Assembly: GCF_041916735.1 (NCBI RefSeq)
Contig: NZ_JAYRYY010000014.1
Strand: one strand, 5' to 3'
Origin: Zoogloea sp016790385
GTDB lineage: Bacteria; Pseudomonadota; Gammaproteobacteria; Burkholderiales; Rhodocyclaceae
DNA length: 64,000 nucleotides
Made by a program: the position numbers and the translations under genes
Shown: positions 16,840-26,870 of the stretch, one piece after another
How positions within the stretch are numbered: the first letter of the stretch is position 1
Layout of the letters: each line of letters begins with the position of its first letter
The notes under the pieces: generated by a model
What the model saw: only the letters and a program-made list of their open reading frames with translations
Told to the model about the DNA's origin: nothing
Database searches by the model: none

Positions 16840-19800
16840 ATGTTCGACAACCTCATCACCGCCGTACTGCGCCAGCGGGCCTTCGTCATCATCGCCGCCC
16901 TGACCCTGCTCGGCTACGGCGTGTATGCCTTCCAGCAGATATCGATAGAAGCCTTCCCCGACGTCCAGGATGTCCAGGTTCTGGTGGTCACCCAGGCCCC
17001 CGGACAGGCTCCCGAGGAAGTGGAGCGCGCCATCACCCTGCCCATCGAGCGGGAGATGAGCGGCGTACCCGGGCTGACTCAGTTGCGCTCGGTCTCCATC
17101 ACCGGGCTGTCCGTGGTCACCCTCACCTTCAACGAGAAAACCGCCGACTACTTCGCCCGCCAGCAGGTGCTGGAGCGATTGCAGACAGTGAATCTGCCGG
17201 ACGGCGTCCAGCCCGGCCTGGCGCCACTCACCACCGCGGTGGGCGAGATCTACCGCTACGTGCTGGAAAGCCCCCCCGGCGTCCCCCTCGAAGAGGTGCG
17301 CGCGGTGCAGGACTGGACCGTCCGCCCCGCCCTGCGCATGGTGCCGGGCATTGCCGACGTGGTCAGCTTCGGCGGCGCCATCCGCGAACTTCAGGTGCGT
17401 ATCGACCCGGACCTGCTGCGCAAGTACCAGGTCAGCCTCGACGATGTCACCCAGGCCCTCGGCAAGGCCAGCGGCAACGGCAGCGGCGGCCTCCTGCGCC
17501 GCGGTGACGAAGCCCTGGTGGTGCGCACCCTGGGCCTGTTCAGCAACCTGGACGACGTGCGCGACGTGGTGGTGGTGGCCCGCCAGGGCAAGCCGGTACG
17601 CATTAGCGACGTGGCCGAGGTGATCAACGGCGCCCGCCCGCGCAACGGCATCGTGGCCTTCAACGACCGCGACGACGTGATCGAGGGCATCGTCCAGATG
17701 ACCAAGGGCGGCAACGCCGCCAAGGTAGTGGGCGCCCTCCACGAGCGGGTCGAAGAGGTCAATGCGCGCCTGCCGGAAGGCTACAAGGTGCACCCCATCT
17801 ACCAGCGCACCGAGCTGATCGGCCACACCGTGGCCACCGTGGGCGAGAACCTGCTGGTGGGCGCGGTACTGGTCACCACCATCCTGCTCGTCTTTCTGCG
17901 CAACCTGCGGGCCGCCGTGATCGTTGCAGCGGTGATCCCCCTGTCGCTGATGTTCGCCTTCATCCTGATGCACGCCATGGGCGTGTCGGCCAACCTCATA
18001 TCCCTCGGCGCGGTGGATTTCGGGGTCATCATCGACAGTGCCGTTGTGTTGGTGGAAGCACTGATGGTGCGCTTGGCGGCCGACGCCCACATGGAACACC
18101 ACGGCATCACCTCGCCCATCGGCCGGCGCATGCATGCCCTCAAGCAGACCTGTATCGAACTGGGCTCACCGATCATGTTCTCGAAGGCGATCATCATCGT
18201 CGCCTTCCTACCCATTTTCACTTTCCAGCGGGTTGAGGGGCGCATTTTCACGCCAGTGGCTCTGACCCTCTCCTTCGCCCTTCTGGGGGGCTTGATCCTC
18301 ACCCTCACTCTGGTCCCAACGCTGCTGTCGTACTCCATGGGCACGGACATGGCCGAGAAGGAAAGCCCCTGGCTGCACCGCCTCCAGGAGAACTACCGCG
18401 CGCTGCTGGTGCGCCTGCAAGGGCGGCGACGCCTGACCATCGGCGCGTCCGGCGCCTGCCTCGCGGCAGCTCTGGCCCTGGCCCCCCTGCTCGGCTCCGA
18501 GTTCCTGCCCAAGCTCGACGAGGGCAACATCTGGCTGACCATCAGCCTGCCCCAATCCTCGGCCCTGTCCAACACCAAGGAGGTGGAGCGCAAGGTTCGG
18601 GCCGTGCTCTCCGACTACCCCGAGGTCAAGGCGGTGATGACCCACGTGGGCCGCCCCGATGATGGCACCGACCCCAAGGGCCCCAACAACATCGAAATCC
18701 TCATCGACCTGCACCCCCACGGCAGTTGGCGCTTCGCCAGCAAGGATGCCCTGGTGGACAGCATGTCGGCGCGGCTGTCGGCCATCCCCGGCCTGCCCAC
18801 CAACTTTTCCCAGGTGATCCAGGACAGCGTCGAGGAATCCCTGTCCGGCGCCAAAGGCGAGATCGCGGTCAAGGTCTTCGGTCCCGACCTGGATGTTCTC
18901 GAGACCAAGGGGCGGGAGATCGCCGGCGTGCTCAACCGCATCGAGGGCTCCGCCGATGTTGCCGCCCTGCCCGTGGGCGGCCAGAGCGAGGTGGACATCC
19001 GCCTGCATCGGGAAGCCCTGGCCCGCTATGGCATCCGGGTGGCGGACGTGAACGCCATGGTCCAGACCGCCCTCGGCGGGCTCGCCGTGAACGCCTATTT
19101 CGAGGGCGAACGCCGCTACGACGTGACCCTGCGCTTTGGCCCCGACTTCCGTGACCAGGTGGACGACATCGGCAACCTACCGGTGGCCCTGCCCGACGGC
19201 AAAGGCAGTGTCCCCCTCGGCGATCTTGCCGACGTGGAACTGCGCCAGGGCGCCTCGCGCATCCAGCGCGAGGCCGGCAGCCGGGCCGTGATCGTCAAGG
19301 CCAACCTGCGCGGGCGCGACCAGGGCAGCTTCGTGGCCGAGGCCCAGCGCAAGGTCGCCGCCGAGGTCAGCCTGCCGGCGGGCTACTCCATGCGCTGGGG
19401 CGGCCAATTCGAAAACCAGCAGCGTGCGGTGAGCCGTCTCAAGCTGATCGTTCCCATTACCCTGGGCCTGATCTTCTCCCTGCTGTTCTGGGCCTTCCGC
19501 GACATCCGCCCGGCCCTGCTGGTGCTGGCGATGGTGCCCTTCACCCTGATCGGCGGCTTTGCCGGGCTGGGCATCGCCGGGCTGCACCTGTCGGTTTCAG
19601 CCGCCGTGGGCTTCATTGCCGTGGCCGGCATCTCGGTGCAGAACGGCGTGATCATGGTGGAACAGGTCATGGAGATCGCCCGCCGCGGCGCACCCCGCTC
19701 CGAAGCCATCCTCGATGGCGCCATGCTGCGCCTGCGCCCCATCGTGATGACCGCCCTGATGGCCGGCCTCGGCCTGCTGCCAGCAGCCCTCTCCCATGGC

Positions 19801-19944
19801 ATCGGTTCGGAAACCCAGCGCCCCTTCGCGGTGGTGATCGTCGGCGGCATCATCAGTGCGACAATCTTCACCCTCCTGCTGCTGCCCGTCCTGCTCAGCT
19901 TCGGCGGCAGCCGCAACGCCCCCGCAGCACACGTCGCCCAATGA
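16840..19944 (+). CDS. Heavy-metal efflux RND pump (CzcA/CusA family)
   Basis: A 1034-aa proton-driven inner-membrane pump with 12 membrane segments and two large periplasmic loops. The TM4 signature used to class metal exporters reads DFGVIIDSAVVLVEA beginning at D393; the DFG..D pattern resembles the divalent-cation (HME1, CzcA-like) group rather than the Cu/Ag group, but Ser replaces the usual Gly and the final Asn is Ala, so the substrate is uncertain. The family hallmarks PLLGSEFLPKLDEGNIW and GISVQNGVIMVEQVME are present. The two-component genes that follow probably regulate it. Confidence 0.9.
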   Translation: MFDNLITAVLRQRAFVIIAALTLLGYGVYAFQQISIEAFPDVQDVQVLVVTQAPGQAPEEVERAITLPIEREMSGVPGLTQLRSVSITGLSVVTLTFNEKTADYFARQQVLERLQTVNLPDGVQPGLAPLTTAVGEIYRYVLESPPGVPLEEVRAVQDWTVRPALRMVPGIADVVSFGGAIRELQVRIDPDLLRKYQVSLDDVTQALGKASGNGSGGLLRRGDEALVVRTLGLFSNLDDVRDVVVVARQGKPVRISDVAEVINGARPRNGIVAFNDRDDVIEGIVQMTKGGNAAKVVGALHERVEEVNARLPEGYKVHPIYQRTELIGHTVATVGENLLVGAVLVTTILLVFLRNLRAAVIVAAVIPLSLMFAFILMHAMGVSANLISLGAVDFGVIIDSAVVLVEALMVRLAADAHMEHHGITSPIGRRMHALKQTCIELGSPIMFSKAIIIVAFLPIFTFQRVEGRIFTPVALTLSFALLGGLILTLTLVPTLLSYSMGTDMAEKESPWLHRLQENYRALLVRLQGRRRLTIGASGACLAAALALAPLLGSEFLPKLDEGNIWLTISLPQSSALSNTKEVERKVRAVLSDYPEVKAVMTHVGRPDDGTDPKGPNNIEILIDLHPHGSWRFASKDALVDSMSARLSAIPGLPTNFSQVIQDSVEESLSGAKGEIAVKVFGPDLDVLETKGREIAGVLNRIEGSADVAALPVGGQSEVDIRLHREALARYGIRVADVNAMVQTALGGLAVNAYFEGERRYDVTLRFGPDFRDQVDDIGNLPVALPDGKGSVPLGDLADVELRQGASRIQREAGSRAVIVKANLRGRDQGSFVAEAQRKVAAEVSLPAGYSMRWGGQFENQQRAVSRLKLIVPITLGLIFSLLFWAFRDIRPALLVLAMVPFTLIGGFAGLGIAGLHLSVSAAVGFIAVAGISVQNGVIMVEQVMEIARRGAPRSEAILDGAMLRLRPIVMTALMAGLGLLPAALSHGIGSETQRPFAVVIVGGIISATIFTLLLLPVLLSFGGSRNAPAAHVAQ

Positions 19945-19978
19945 TCACGGTCCGGAAGCGCTTACTACAGGCCCCACC

Positions 19979-20650
19979 ATGCGCACCCTAATCGTCGAAG
20001 ATGACCCCTTGTTGGCCGACGGTCTGGCCCAGCTCCTGCGCGGCGCCGGCTTCACCGCCGACTACGTGGGCAGCGCGGAGCTGGCCGAGGCGGCGCTGGC
20101 GGCGGAAAAGTTCGACCTGATGATTCTCGACATCGGCCTTCCCGGCATGGACGGCCTGGAACTGCTGACGCGTCTGCGCGCCCGCCACAACCCCATCCAC
20201 GTCCTCATGCTCACCGCCCGCGACGCCCTCAATGAGCGGGTGCGCGGGCTCAACCTGGGCGCGGACGACTACCTGACCAAGCCCTTCGCCTCGGTCGAAC
20301 TGCTGGCCCGCATCAACGCCCTGGTGCGGCGCAGTCGCGGCCAGGGCAATCTGCGGCGGGAATACGGCCCTCTGTCCCTGGACGAGGAAGCCCACCGGGC
20401 CTGGCTCGGCGAGCAGCCCCTGGATCTGCCCCAGCGGGAATGGGCCATCCTGCTGTACTTCCTGGACAACCCGGCCCGGGTCCTGAGCAAGGAGCGCATC
20501 GTTGCCGCCGTATGTACCTGGGACAGGGACATGAGCGAGAACGCGGTCGAAGTGTACGTATCGCGCCTGCGTGCCAAGCTTGAACCCGCCGGCCTGCGCA
20601 TCCGCACCGTGCGCGGGCTTGGCTACATGCTTGAGGACCCCCCGGCTTGA
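19979..20650 (+). CDS. OmpR-family response regulator
   Basis: A 223-aa DNA-binding regulator: receiver with D8-D9, phospho-acceptor D51 (LMILDIGLPGMDG) and K in YLTKPF, then a winged-helix output domain (about 125-220, ending IRTVRGLGYMLE). The start MRTLIVEDDPL matches the family start. It overlaps the kinase gene through TTGA and lies 34 bp after the RND pump, so it most likely controls the efflux operon. Confidence 0.93.
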   Translation: MRTLIVEDDPLLADGLAQLLRGAGFTADYVGSAELAEAALAAEKFDLMILDIGLPGMDGLELLTRLRARHNPIHVLMLTARDALNERVRGLNLGADDYLTKPFASVELLARINALVRRSRGQGNLRREYGPLSLDEEAHRAWLGEQPLDLPQREWAILLYFLDNPARVLSKERIVAAVCTWDRDMSENAVEVYVSRLRAKLEPAGLRIRTVRGLGYMLEDPPA

Positions 20651-22020
20651 CCCGCAGCCTGCGCAAGGCCCTGCTGCTATGGCTGATGCTGCCGGCGGGC
20701 CTGGCCCTGGTGACCTTCCTGCCCCTGGCTTTCCACCTGGTGCACCAGCCTGCCATGGAAGCCCTTGACCGGGCCCTGGCCGATGCCAGCCTGGCGCTGG
20801 TTCCCCACCTGGAAATCGTGGAGGGTGAGCCCCGCTTCGTGTTCCCCGCTGCCGCCGAGCAGGTGCTGCGGGCCGACCGGGTGGATGACATCTACTTTCT
20901 GGTCCTCGGGCCCAACGGCCGCTTCGTGGCCGGCGACGCCGGCCTGCCCCACGAAGCCCCCGAAGGCGACGAGGTTCACGGCGAGCGGGTGAGCTTCTAC
21001 GCCCACTTCCGCGGCCACCCCATCCGCGTCACCGCCGTACATCGCACCATCTCCGGTGAGCCCTTTGTCTTTGTCACCGCCGAAACCACGCGCAAGCGCG
21101 ATCAACTGCGGGTGGACCTGGCTTTTGCCCTGCTGCTTCCCCTGCTGTTCTTTGCCGGCTCCACCGGATTCACCATCTGGTTCGGCGTCCGCCACGCCCT
21201 GCTGCCCGTGGAGGACATCCGGCGCAGCCTGCATGACATGGAGCACCGCGCCGTCACCCCGCTGGACGCCGCCCTGGCGCCGGGCGAAATACGCCCCCTG
21301 GTGGAAGAATTCAACCTGCTCCTGAAACGCCTTGAGGACGCCGCCGACGCCCAGCAACGCTTCGTCGCCAACGCCGCCCACCAGTTGCGCACCCCCCTCG
21401 CCGGCGTGCGCACCCAGCTTGAACTGTTGCTGCGCGACAGCGACCCCGATCAGCGCACCGCTCGCACCGCGCAATGCATTGGCGCCATCGAGCGTCTTGG
21501 GCACCTGGTGAATCAGATGCTTGTGCTGCTGGCGGCCGAGCCGGGGGGAAGGCAGGCCGACCTGGCGGAGGGCATAGACCTTCCCGAACTGGTGCGCGAC
21601 CGCAGCCCGGAATGGATCCGCCTCGCGGAAAACAAGGGCCTGGATCTGGGATTCGAGTTGTCGAACTGCCATGTGACAGGCGACAAGCTGCTGCTCGGCG
21701 AGATGGTCACCAACCTGGTGACAAACGCACTGATCTACACACCCTCGCCCGGCGAGGTGACCTTGCGCTGCGGCGAATCCGGCGGACAGGTGTTCATCGA
21801 GATCGAGGACACCGGGCCCGGCATTCCGGTCGAGTTTCGGGAGCGCGTCTTCGAACGCTTCTTCCGCCTCCCCACCGCCGGAAGCCCCGGCGGTGGTCTG
21901 GGTCTGCCCATCGTTCGCGAAATCGCCCGAGGTTTCGGGGGGCAGGTCGAGATACTCACCCCGGGCAATGGACGGGGCACCCTTGTGAAGGTCAGCCTCC
22001 CCGCCGTCGGCGCCCGCTGA
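20647..22020 (+). CDS. Sensor histidine kinase (QseC/TctE-like)
   Basis: A 457-aa inner-membrane kinase. Two membrane helices (about 8-30 and 156-178) enclose a periplasmic sensor of about 125 residues; HAMP, HisKA with H245 (NAAHQLRTPLAG) and HATPase (NLVTNALIY, DTGPGI, GGGLGLPI) follow. The start is TTG, embedded in the stop codon of the regulator (TTGA); no other start preserves the first membrane helix. It is the partner of the OmpR-type regulator and probably senses the efflux substrate in the periplasm. Confidence 0.9.
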   Translation: MTRSLRKALLLWLMLPAGLALVTFLPLAFHLVHQPAMEALDRALADASLALVPHLEIVEGEPRFVFPAAAEQVLRADRVDDIYFLVLGPNGRFVAGDAGLPHEAPEGDEVHGERVSFYAHFRGHPIRVTAVHRTISGEPFVFVTAETTRKRDQLRVDLAFALLLPLLFFAGSTGFTIWFGVRHALLPVEDIRRSLHDMEHRAVTPLDAALAPGEIRPLVEEFNLLLKRLEDAADAQQRFVANAAHQLRTPLAGVRTQLELLLRDSDPDQRTARTAQCIGAIERLGHLVNQMLVLLAAEPGGRQADLAEGIDLPELVRDRSPEWIRLAENKGLDLGFELSNCHVTGDKLLLGEMVTNLVTNALIYTPSPGEVTLRCGESGGQVFIEIEDTGPGIPVEFRERVFERFFRLPTAGSPGGGLGLPIVREIARGFGGQVEILTPGNGRGTLVKVSLPAVGAR

Positions 22021-22119
22021 GTGCCCATTGTGGGCTAAAGTCCTCGAATCACAGTCCGTCAAAGGAGAGACTGCCGCCGTTCAGGCGTTTCCATTCTCTC
22101 TTTCGACATCGCTTGAACT

Positions 22120-25100
22120 GTGTGGCTTGACTCATTCTTTCTGCTTGAAGGCGATCCAACGCTGCTGCTCTACGGCAGCTACGACCCGCTCCTGGTCGGC
22201 CTTTCCCTGCTGATCGCGGTATCCGGCTCGGTGATGAGCTTGCAGCTCAGCGGCATGGCCCGCTCGTCCACCCACGCCAGCCACCGTCGCATCTCCCTTG
22301 CAGCCGGCTCCCTGGCCCTCGGTACGGCCACCTGGGCGATGCACTTCATCGGCATGCTGGCCTTCTCCCTGTGCAGCGAGATCCGCTATGCCCCGGTTCT
22401 GACCGTCCTGTCCATGGGCCCGGCGTGGTTCGCGTCGTGGGTCGCGCTTTCCCTGCTCGCCCGTGACGAGATAATGCCCTTGCAGTTCATCCTCGGCGGG
22501 ACGCTGGTGGGCGCGGGGATCGGTAGCATGCACTACATGGGCATGGCCGCCATGGAGATGCAAGCCCAGCTCCGCTATCACCCATTGTGGTTTGTCGCGT
22601 CGATTCTCGTCGCCGTCGTGCTGGCCACGCTCGCCCTGTGGATACGTTTCGGGCTGGACCGGAATCCGCGTATCGGGGGGCCCGCCAGCGTACTGGCGGG
22701 CGGCGTGGTGATGGGGCTCGCCATTGCCTCCATGCACTATGTCGCCATGGCTGCCGCGCGCTTCGTCGGCCTGCCCGAGGCAGGCCAGCCGGGCGGCGGC
22801 GACAGCAACACGCAGCTGGCAATGGGCGTGGCCGCCGTCACCGTCGTCATCAGCTTCCTGATCGCGGGAACCAGCGGCTTTCTGCGCTACCGCCACCTCT
22901 ACCAACTGCTCCAGCGAAGTGAATCGCGCCTGCGGGCCAAGGTGGACACGGCTGTAGAGGGGATCATCACCATCAACGGCAAGGGGGCGATCCTGTCGTT
23001 CAACCTCGCCGCGGAGCGCCTCTTTGGCTGGCAGGCCCACGAGGTCATCGGGCGCAATGTCAGCCTCCTGATGCCGGAGCCGGATCGCTCCCGACACGAC
23101 GACTACCTTGCACATCATCTGCGCACTGGTGAGGCCCGCATCATCGGCACAGGCCGCGACGTGACGGCGCAGCGCAAGGATGGCACCGCGCTGCCCATCC
23201 GCCTCTCCATCGGGCGCGTCCCCATCGAGGGGGAGGAGCTGTTCGTGGGTTTCATCTCCGACATGAGCGAGCGGCAACGGATGGAGCAGGCCCTGCGGGA
23301 CAGCGAACAGAGGCTGCGCAGCCTCCTCGACAACATGCCGGGCGTGTGCTTCCGCTCACGCATGGACGAGCACTGGAGCATCCTCTTCGTCAGCGATGCC
23401 GTCGAAGGCGTGACCGGTTGGCGTGCCGAGGATTTCGTCGCAGGTCGGATCACCTTCAGCCAGCTGATCAACCCGGACGACAACATCGCCGTCTGGGACA
23501 GCGTCAGCACGGCCATTGCGGAGGACCGGCCCTACATGATCGAGTACCGTCTGCGCACACGGCAGGGTCGCGAGATCTGGGTGTCGGAAACGGGTCGTGG
23601 CAAGCGTGGGGCGGACGGCGAGCTGCAATGGATCGACGGCGTGCTGATGGACATCACCGACTCGAAGCGCCGCGCTGCCGAGTTCGAAGGGCTGGCCAAC
23701 GCGGTCAATCGGGCCTTGGCGGTGCTCGAAATCGACACCGACGGCCGGATCGTCGCCGCCAACACCCCCTTCCTGGAACTCACCGGCTATACGCTGGAAG
23801 AGCTTTGCGGCCAGCCCCATGCGCTGCTCTGCCCGCCGGCCGAACTCGCCAGCGAGGCCGTCCGGCGCAGGATCGACGAAGGCCTGCGCACCGGAAACGT
23901 CATCACCGGCGATGTGCTGCGCCTCGGCAAGAACGGCCGCCGCGTGTGGATGCATGCCACCTACAACCCCGTCTTCGACGCCAATGGCGACGTCTGCAAG
24001 ATCACCATGCTGGCCCAGGACATGACCGAACGGCGGGCCATGGAACGAGCCTTGGTGGACGCCAAGGAACGGGCGGAACAGGCCGCGGCGGCCCGCGCCG
24101 CCTTCCTTGCCAACATGAGCCACGAGATCCGTACCCCGATGAATGCGATCCTGGGTTTCACGGAACTGCTGATGGATACCCCCCTCGACGAAAGCCAGCG
24201 TCGGCACCTGGGCACGGTGCGCGCCTCGGCCCGCTCGCTGCTCGGGCTGCTCAACAGCATCCTCGACACGGCCAAGCTGGACAAGGGGGCCATGGAGCTT
24301 GAACTGGCCGATTTCTCCCTGCGCTCCGTATGCGAGCAGACCCTGGCATCTCTGCGACTGGGGGCGACCCGCAAGGGACTCCAACTGGAGATGATCTACG
24401 CCGAGACGGTGCCCGAGCACTACCTTGGCGACGCGCTGCGCATTCAGCAGATCCTGGTCAACATCGTGGGCAATGCCATCAAGTTCACGGAACGGGGGGA
24501 GGTGCGGCTGGAGGTGAAGCAGGAGGACGGGCATGTCCACATCTGCATCTCCGATACCGGCATCGGCATTGCCGCAGACCGCCTGGAAAGCATCTTCGCG
24601 CCCTTCGCCCAGGCTGACGCGAGCACATCGCGACGCTTCGGTGGCACAGGCCTGGGCACCACCATCTCCCGGCAGCTGGTCGAACTCATGGGCGGTCACA
24701 TCCGGGTGGAAAGCCAGCTCGGCGCGGGCAGCCGATTCCATATCGTTCTTCCGCTCCAGCCCGGCACGGCTCAAGCGCGCGTCGTGGCGCCGGACCAGGG
24801 CTTGCCGCCCCTGTCGATTCTGATCGCTGACGACGTGGCCCAGAACACCGAGCTGCTGCACCTGCTGCTGGAAAGGGAGGGCCACCGGGTGGTGGTTGCC
24901 CGGGATGGCACCGAAGCACTCGGCTGCTTTGGCAATCAGCGCTTCGACGTCATCTTGATGGACGTCCATATGCCGGGCATGGACGGCCTCGCGGCGGCCC
25001 GCGCCATCCGTCAGCAGGAGGGCCGGAACGATTGCGCACCGACACCGATCATCGCGCTGACCGCCAGCGTCCTGGAGGAAGACCGCCTCGCAGCCCTGGC

Positions 25101-25800
25101 CGCCGGCATGAACGGCTTTGAGGTGAAACCCATCGAACTGCCCCGGCTCAGGGGCGAGATCGCCCGGGTCTGTGGCATTGAGCCCCTGCCTTGTGGTGCG
25201 CTCACGCCCATGTCGGACGCATCGGACACCGGTGCCATCGACTGGCCGACCGGCGTCGCCCGCTGGGGGGACCGGAGCGCCCTGGACGCCGCCCTTCGCC
25301 AGTTCCTGGCTGGCCGCGCAGATCTGGCCGGCGAGTTGTCATCGGCAATCGATCGAACCGCCCTGCATGCCCTCGCCCATCGCATCGCCGGTGCGGCAGC
25401 GAACCTCTCTCTGCCGGAAGTAAGCAGCTCGGCCCGCGCACTTGAACTCTGGTGCGCGCGCAGCGACCGGCCGATCCACGACAGCGCACCGCTCACCGCG
25501 AGGCTCTGCCGCGCACTTGACGATGCCTGGAACACCTTGCCCGCCGTCGCCCAAAGCAGCGCGCCGCACAAAGCCATCGACGCGCACCACCTTGCCGCCC
25601 CCCTCGACAGACTTCAGAGCCGCCTGAGTCACGGCGAACTTGAAGACGAAGCGCTTGCCGCCGTGATCGCGGGTCTGCCCCCCGATCTCACTGCCCGACT
25701 CCGGGCTGCCGTGGACGACTTCGACTTTGACTCGGCCTGCGCTGAGCTGTCCCGGCTGCGCCATGACATTCTCTCCGCCCCTCCGACCCCTGCTCTATGA
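22120..25800 (+). CDS. MHYT-PAS hybrid histidine kinase with REC and HPT domains
   Basis: A 1226-aa hybrid kinase. The N-terminal seven-helix MHYT sensor (about 15-245) has three copies of the motif (WAMHFIGM, SMHYMGMAAM, SMHYVAMAAA), proposed for the family to bind copper and sense a diatomic gas. Then come three PAS domains (about 265-385, 390-520, 530-650), HisKA with H668 (MSHEIRTPMNAIL), HATPase (NAIKFTE, DTGIGI), a receiver with D948 (VILMDVHMPG) and a C-terminal HPT domain with H1087 (LAHRIAGAAANL). It is thus a self-contained phosphorelay. The GTG start directly follows an in-frame stop and the best AGGAG lies about 50 nt upstream, so the start is uncertain. It overlaps the HD-GYP gene by ATGA, its probable output. 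Confidence 0.88.
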   Translation: MWLDSFFLLEGDPTLLLYGSYDPLLVGLSLLIAVSGSVMSLQLSGMARSSTHASHRRISLAAGSLALGTATWAMHFIGMLAFSLCSEIRYAPVLTVLSMGPAWFASWVALSLLARDEIMPLQFILGGTLVGAGIGSMHYMGMAAMEMQAQLRYHPLWFVASILVAVVLATLALWIRFGLDRNPRIGGPASVLAGGVVMGLAIASMHYVAMAAARFVGLPEAGQPGGGDSNTQLAMGVAAVTVVISFLIAGTSGFLRYRHLYQLLQRSESRLRAKVDTAVEGIITINGKGAILSFNLAAERLFGWQAHEVIGRNVSLLMPEPDRSRHDDYLAHHLRTGEARIIGTGRDVTAQRKDGTALPIRLSIGRVPIEGEELFVGFISDMSERQRMEQALRDSEQRLRSLLDNMPGVCFRSRMDEHWSILFVSDAVEGVTGWRAEDFVAGRITFSQLINPDDNIAVWDSVSTAIAEDRPYMIEYRLRTRQGREIWVSETGRGKRGADGELQWIDGVLMDITDSKRRAAEFEGLANAVNRALAVLEIDTDGRIVAANTPFLELTGYTLEELCGQPHALLCPPAELASEAVRRRIDEGLRTGNVITGDVLRLGKNGRRVWMHATYNPVFDANGDVCKITMLAQDMTERRAMERALVDAKERAEQAAAARAAFLANMSHEIRTPMNAILGFTELLMDTPLDESQRRHLGTVRASARSLLGLLNSILDTAKLDKGAMELELADFSLRSVCEQTLASLRLGATRKGLQLEMIYAETVPEHYLGDALRIQQILVNIVGNAIKFTERGEVRLEVKQEDGHVHICISDTGIGIAADRLESIFAPFAQADASTSRRFGGTGLGTTISRQLVELMGGHIRVESQLGAGSRFHIVLPLQPGTAQARVVAPDQGLPPLSILIADDVAQNTELLHLLLEREGHRVVVARDGTEALGCFGNQRFDVILMDVHMPGMDGLAAARAIRQQEGRNDCAPTPIIALTASVLEEDRLAALAAGMNGFEVKPIELPRLRGEIARVCGIEPLPCGALTPMSDASDTGAIDWPTGVARWGDRSALDAALRQFLAGRADLAGELSSAIDRTALHALAHRIAGAAANLSLPEVSSSARALELWCARSDRPIHDSAPLTARLCRALDDAWNTLPAVAQSSAPHKAIDAHHLAAPLDRLQSRLSHGELEDEALAAVIAGLPPDLTARLRAAVDDFDFDSACAELSRLRHDILSAPPTPAL

Positions 25801-26810
25801 CCGAAGACTGCCGCCCAAGGCTGCTGCTCGTGGATGACGAGCCCGCCAACCTCCAGATCCTGCGCCACATCCTGCAAGAGGACTATCGCCTGCTGTTTGC
25901 CCGCAACGGCGAAAAGGCCCTGCAACTGGCAGCAGACGAATCCCCCAACCTGATCCTCCTCGACGTGATGATGCCCGACGTGACGGGGCTGGAGGTGTGC
26001 CGGCGGCTCAAGGCCACGCCGGCCACCGCCCGGATTCCCGTCATCTTCGTCACCGCCCTCTCCGACCCCCAGGACGAGTCCGGCGGGTTCGAGGCTGGCG
26101 CGGTGGATTACATCGCCAAGCCGGTCAGCGCCCCCATCGTCAAGGCGCGCGTGCGCACGCATCTGTCGCTTGTCCGGGTGGATGAACTCTACGCAAGCCG
26201 GCTCCAGATCATCCAGCGTCTGGGTCGAGCCGCCGAGTACAAGGACAACGAAACCGGTCTGCATGTGGTCAGGATGAGCCACTACTCCGCCATCCTGGCC
26301 CGTGCCGCCGGCCTCGGCGACCGCCTTGCGGACGACATCCTGCATGCGGCGCCGATGCACGACGTGGGCAAGCTGGGCATTCCGGATGCGGTACTGCGCA
26401 AGCCCGGCCCCCTCACCCCGGAGGAATGGGAGGTGATGCGCCAGCACGTCCGCATCGGACACGAGATCATCGGTGATCACGACTCCCCCCTGCTCCAGAT
26501 GGCCGCGCGCATCGCCTTGTCGCACCACGAGAAGTGGGATGGGGGCGGTTACCCCCAGGGCCTCAAGGGAGAGGCGATCCCCATCGAGGCGCGTATCGTC
26601 GCCATCGCCGATGTCTTCGACGCCCTGACCAGCGTCCGGCCCTACAAACCCGCCTGGGAAATCGATAAAGCGGTCCGTCTTCTGGTCGATGAGAAGGGGC
26701 GTCACTTCGACCCGACGCTGGTGGATGCCTTCATCGCCAGCCTTCCCGCCATCTGCGCCATCAAGGAGCGCTTCGCCGAGGCGCCCTCCCCGGCTGAGCG
26801 TCAGGCTTGA
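25797..26810 (+). CDS. Receiver-HD-GYP response regulator (c-di-GMP phosphodiesterase)
   Basis: A 337-aa response regulator. The receiver has D56 (LILLDVMMPD) and K in IAKPVS; after a helical linker comes an HD-GYP domain with the catalytic H188-D189 (MHDVGKLGIPDAVL), the helix HHEKWDGGGYPQGL carrying the GYP triad, and DVFDALTSVRPYK. All expected metal ligands are visible, so it is likely active in hydrolysing cyclic di-GMP. The ATGA overlap with the MHYT hybrid kinase makes that kinase its probable phosphodonor. Confidence 0.93.
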   Translation: MTEDCRPRLLLVDDEPANLQILRHILQEDYRLLFARNGEKALQLAADESPNLILLDVMMPDVTGLEVCRRLKATPATARIPVIFVTALSDPQDESGGFEAGAVDYIAKPVSAPIVKARVRTHLSLVRVDELYASRLQIIQRLGRAAEYKDNETGLHVVRMSHYSAILARAAGLGDRLADDILHAAPMHDVGKLGIPDAVLRKPGPLTPEEWEVMRQHVRIGHEIIGDHDSPLLQMAARIALSHHEKWDGGGYPQGLKGEAIPIEARIVAIADVFDALTSVRPYKPAWEIDKAVRLLVDEKGRHFDPTLVDAFIASLPAICAIKERFAEAPSPAERQA

Positions 26811-26870
26811 TCCTGCGGCCCATCCGCGCAAGCATTCGCCTCCCACCCATCGGAAAAGAAAGGAAGTGTC

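Noticed and set aside
22113..22130. A five-codon leader peptide (TTG) before the MHYT kinase
   Set aside because: TTG start without a ribosome-binding site and too short to judge.
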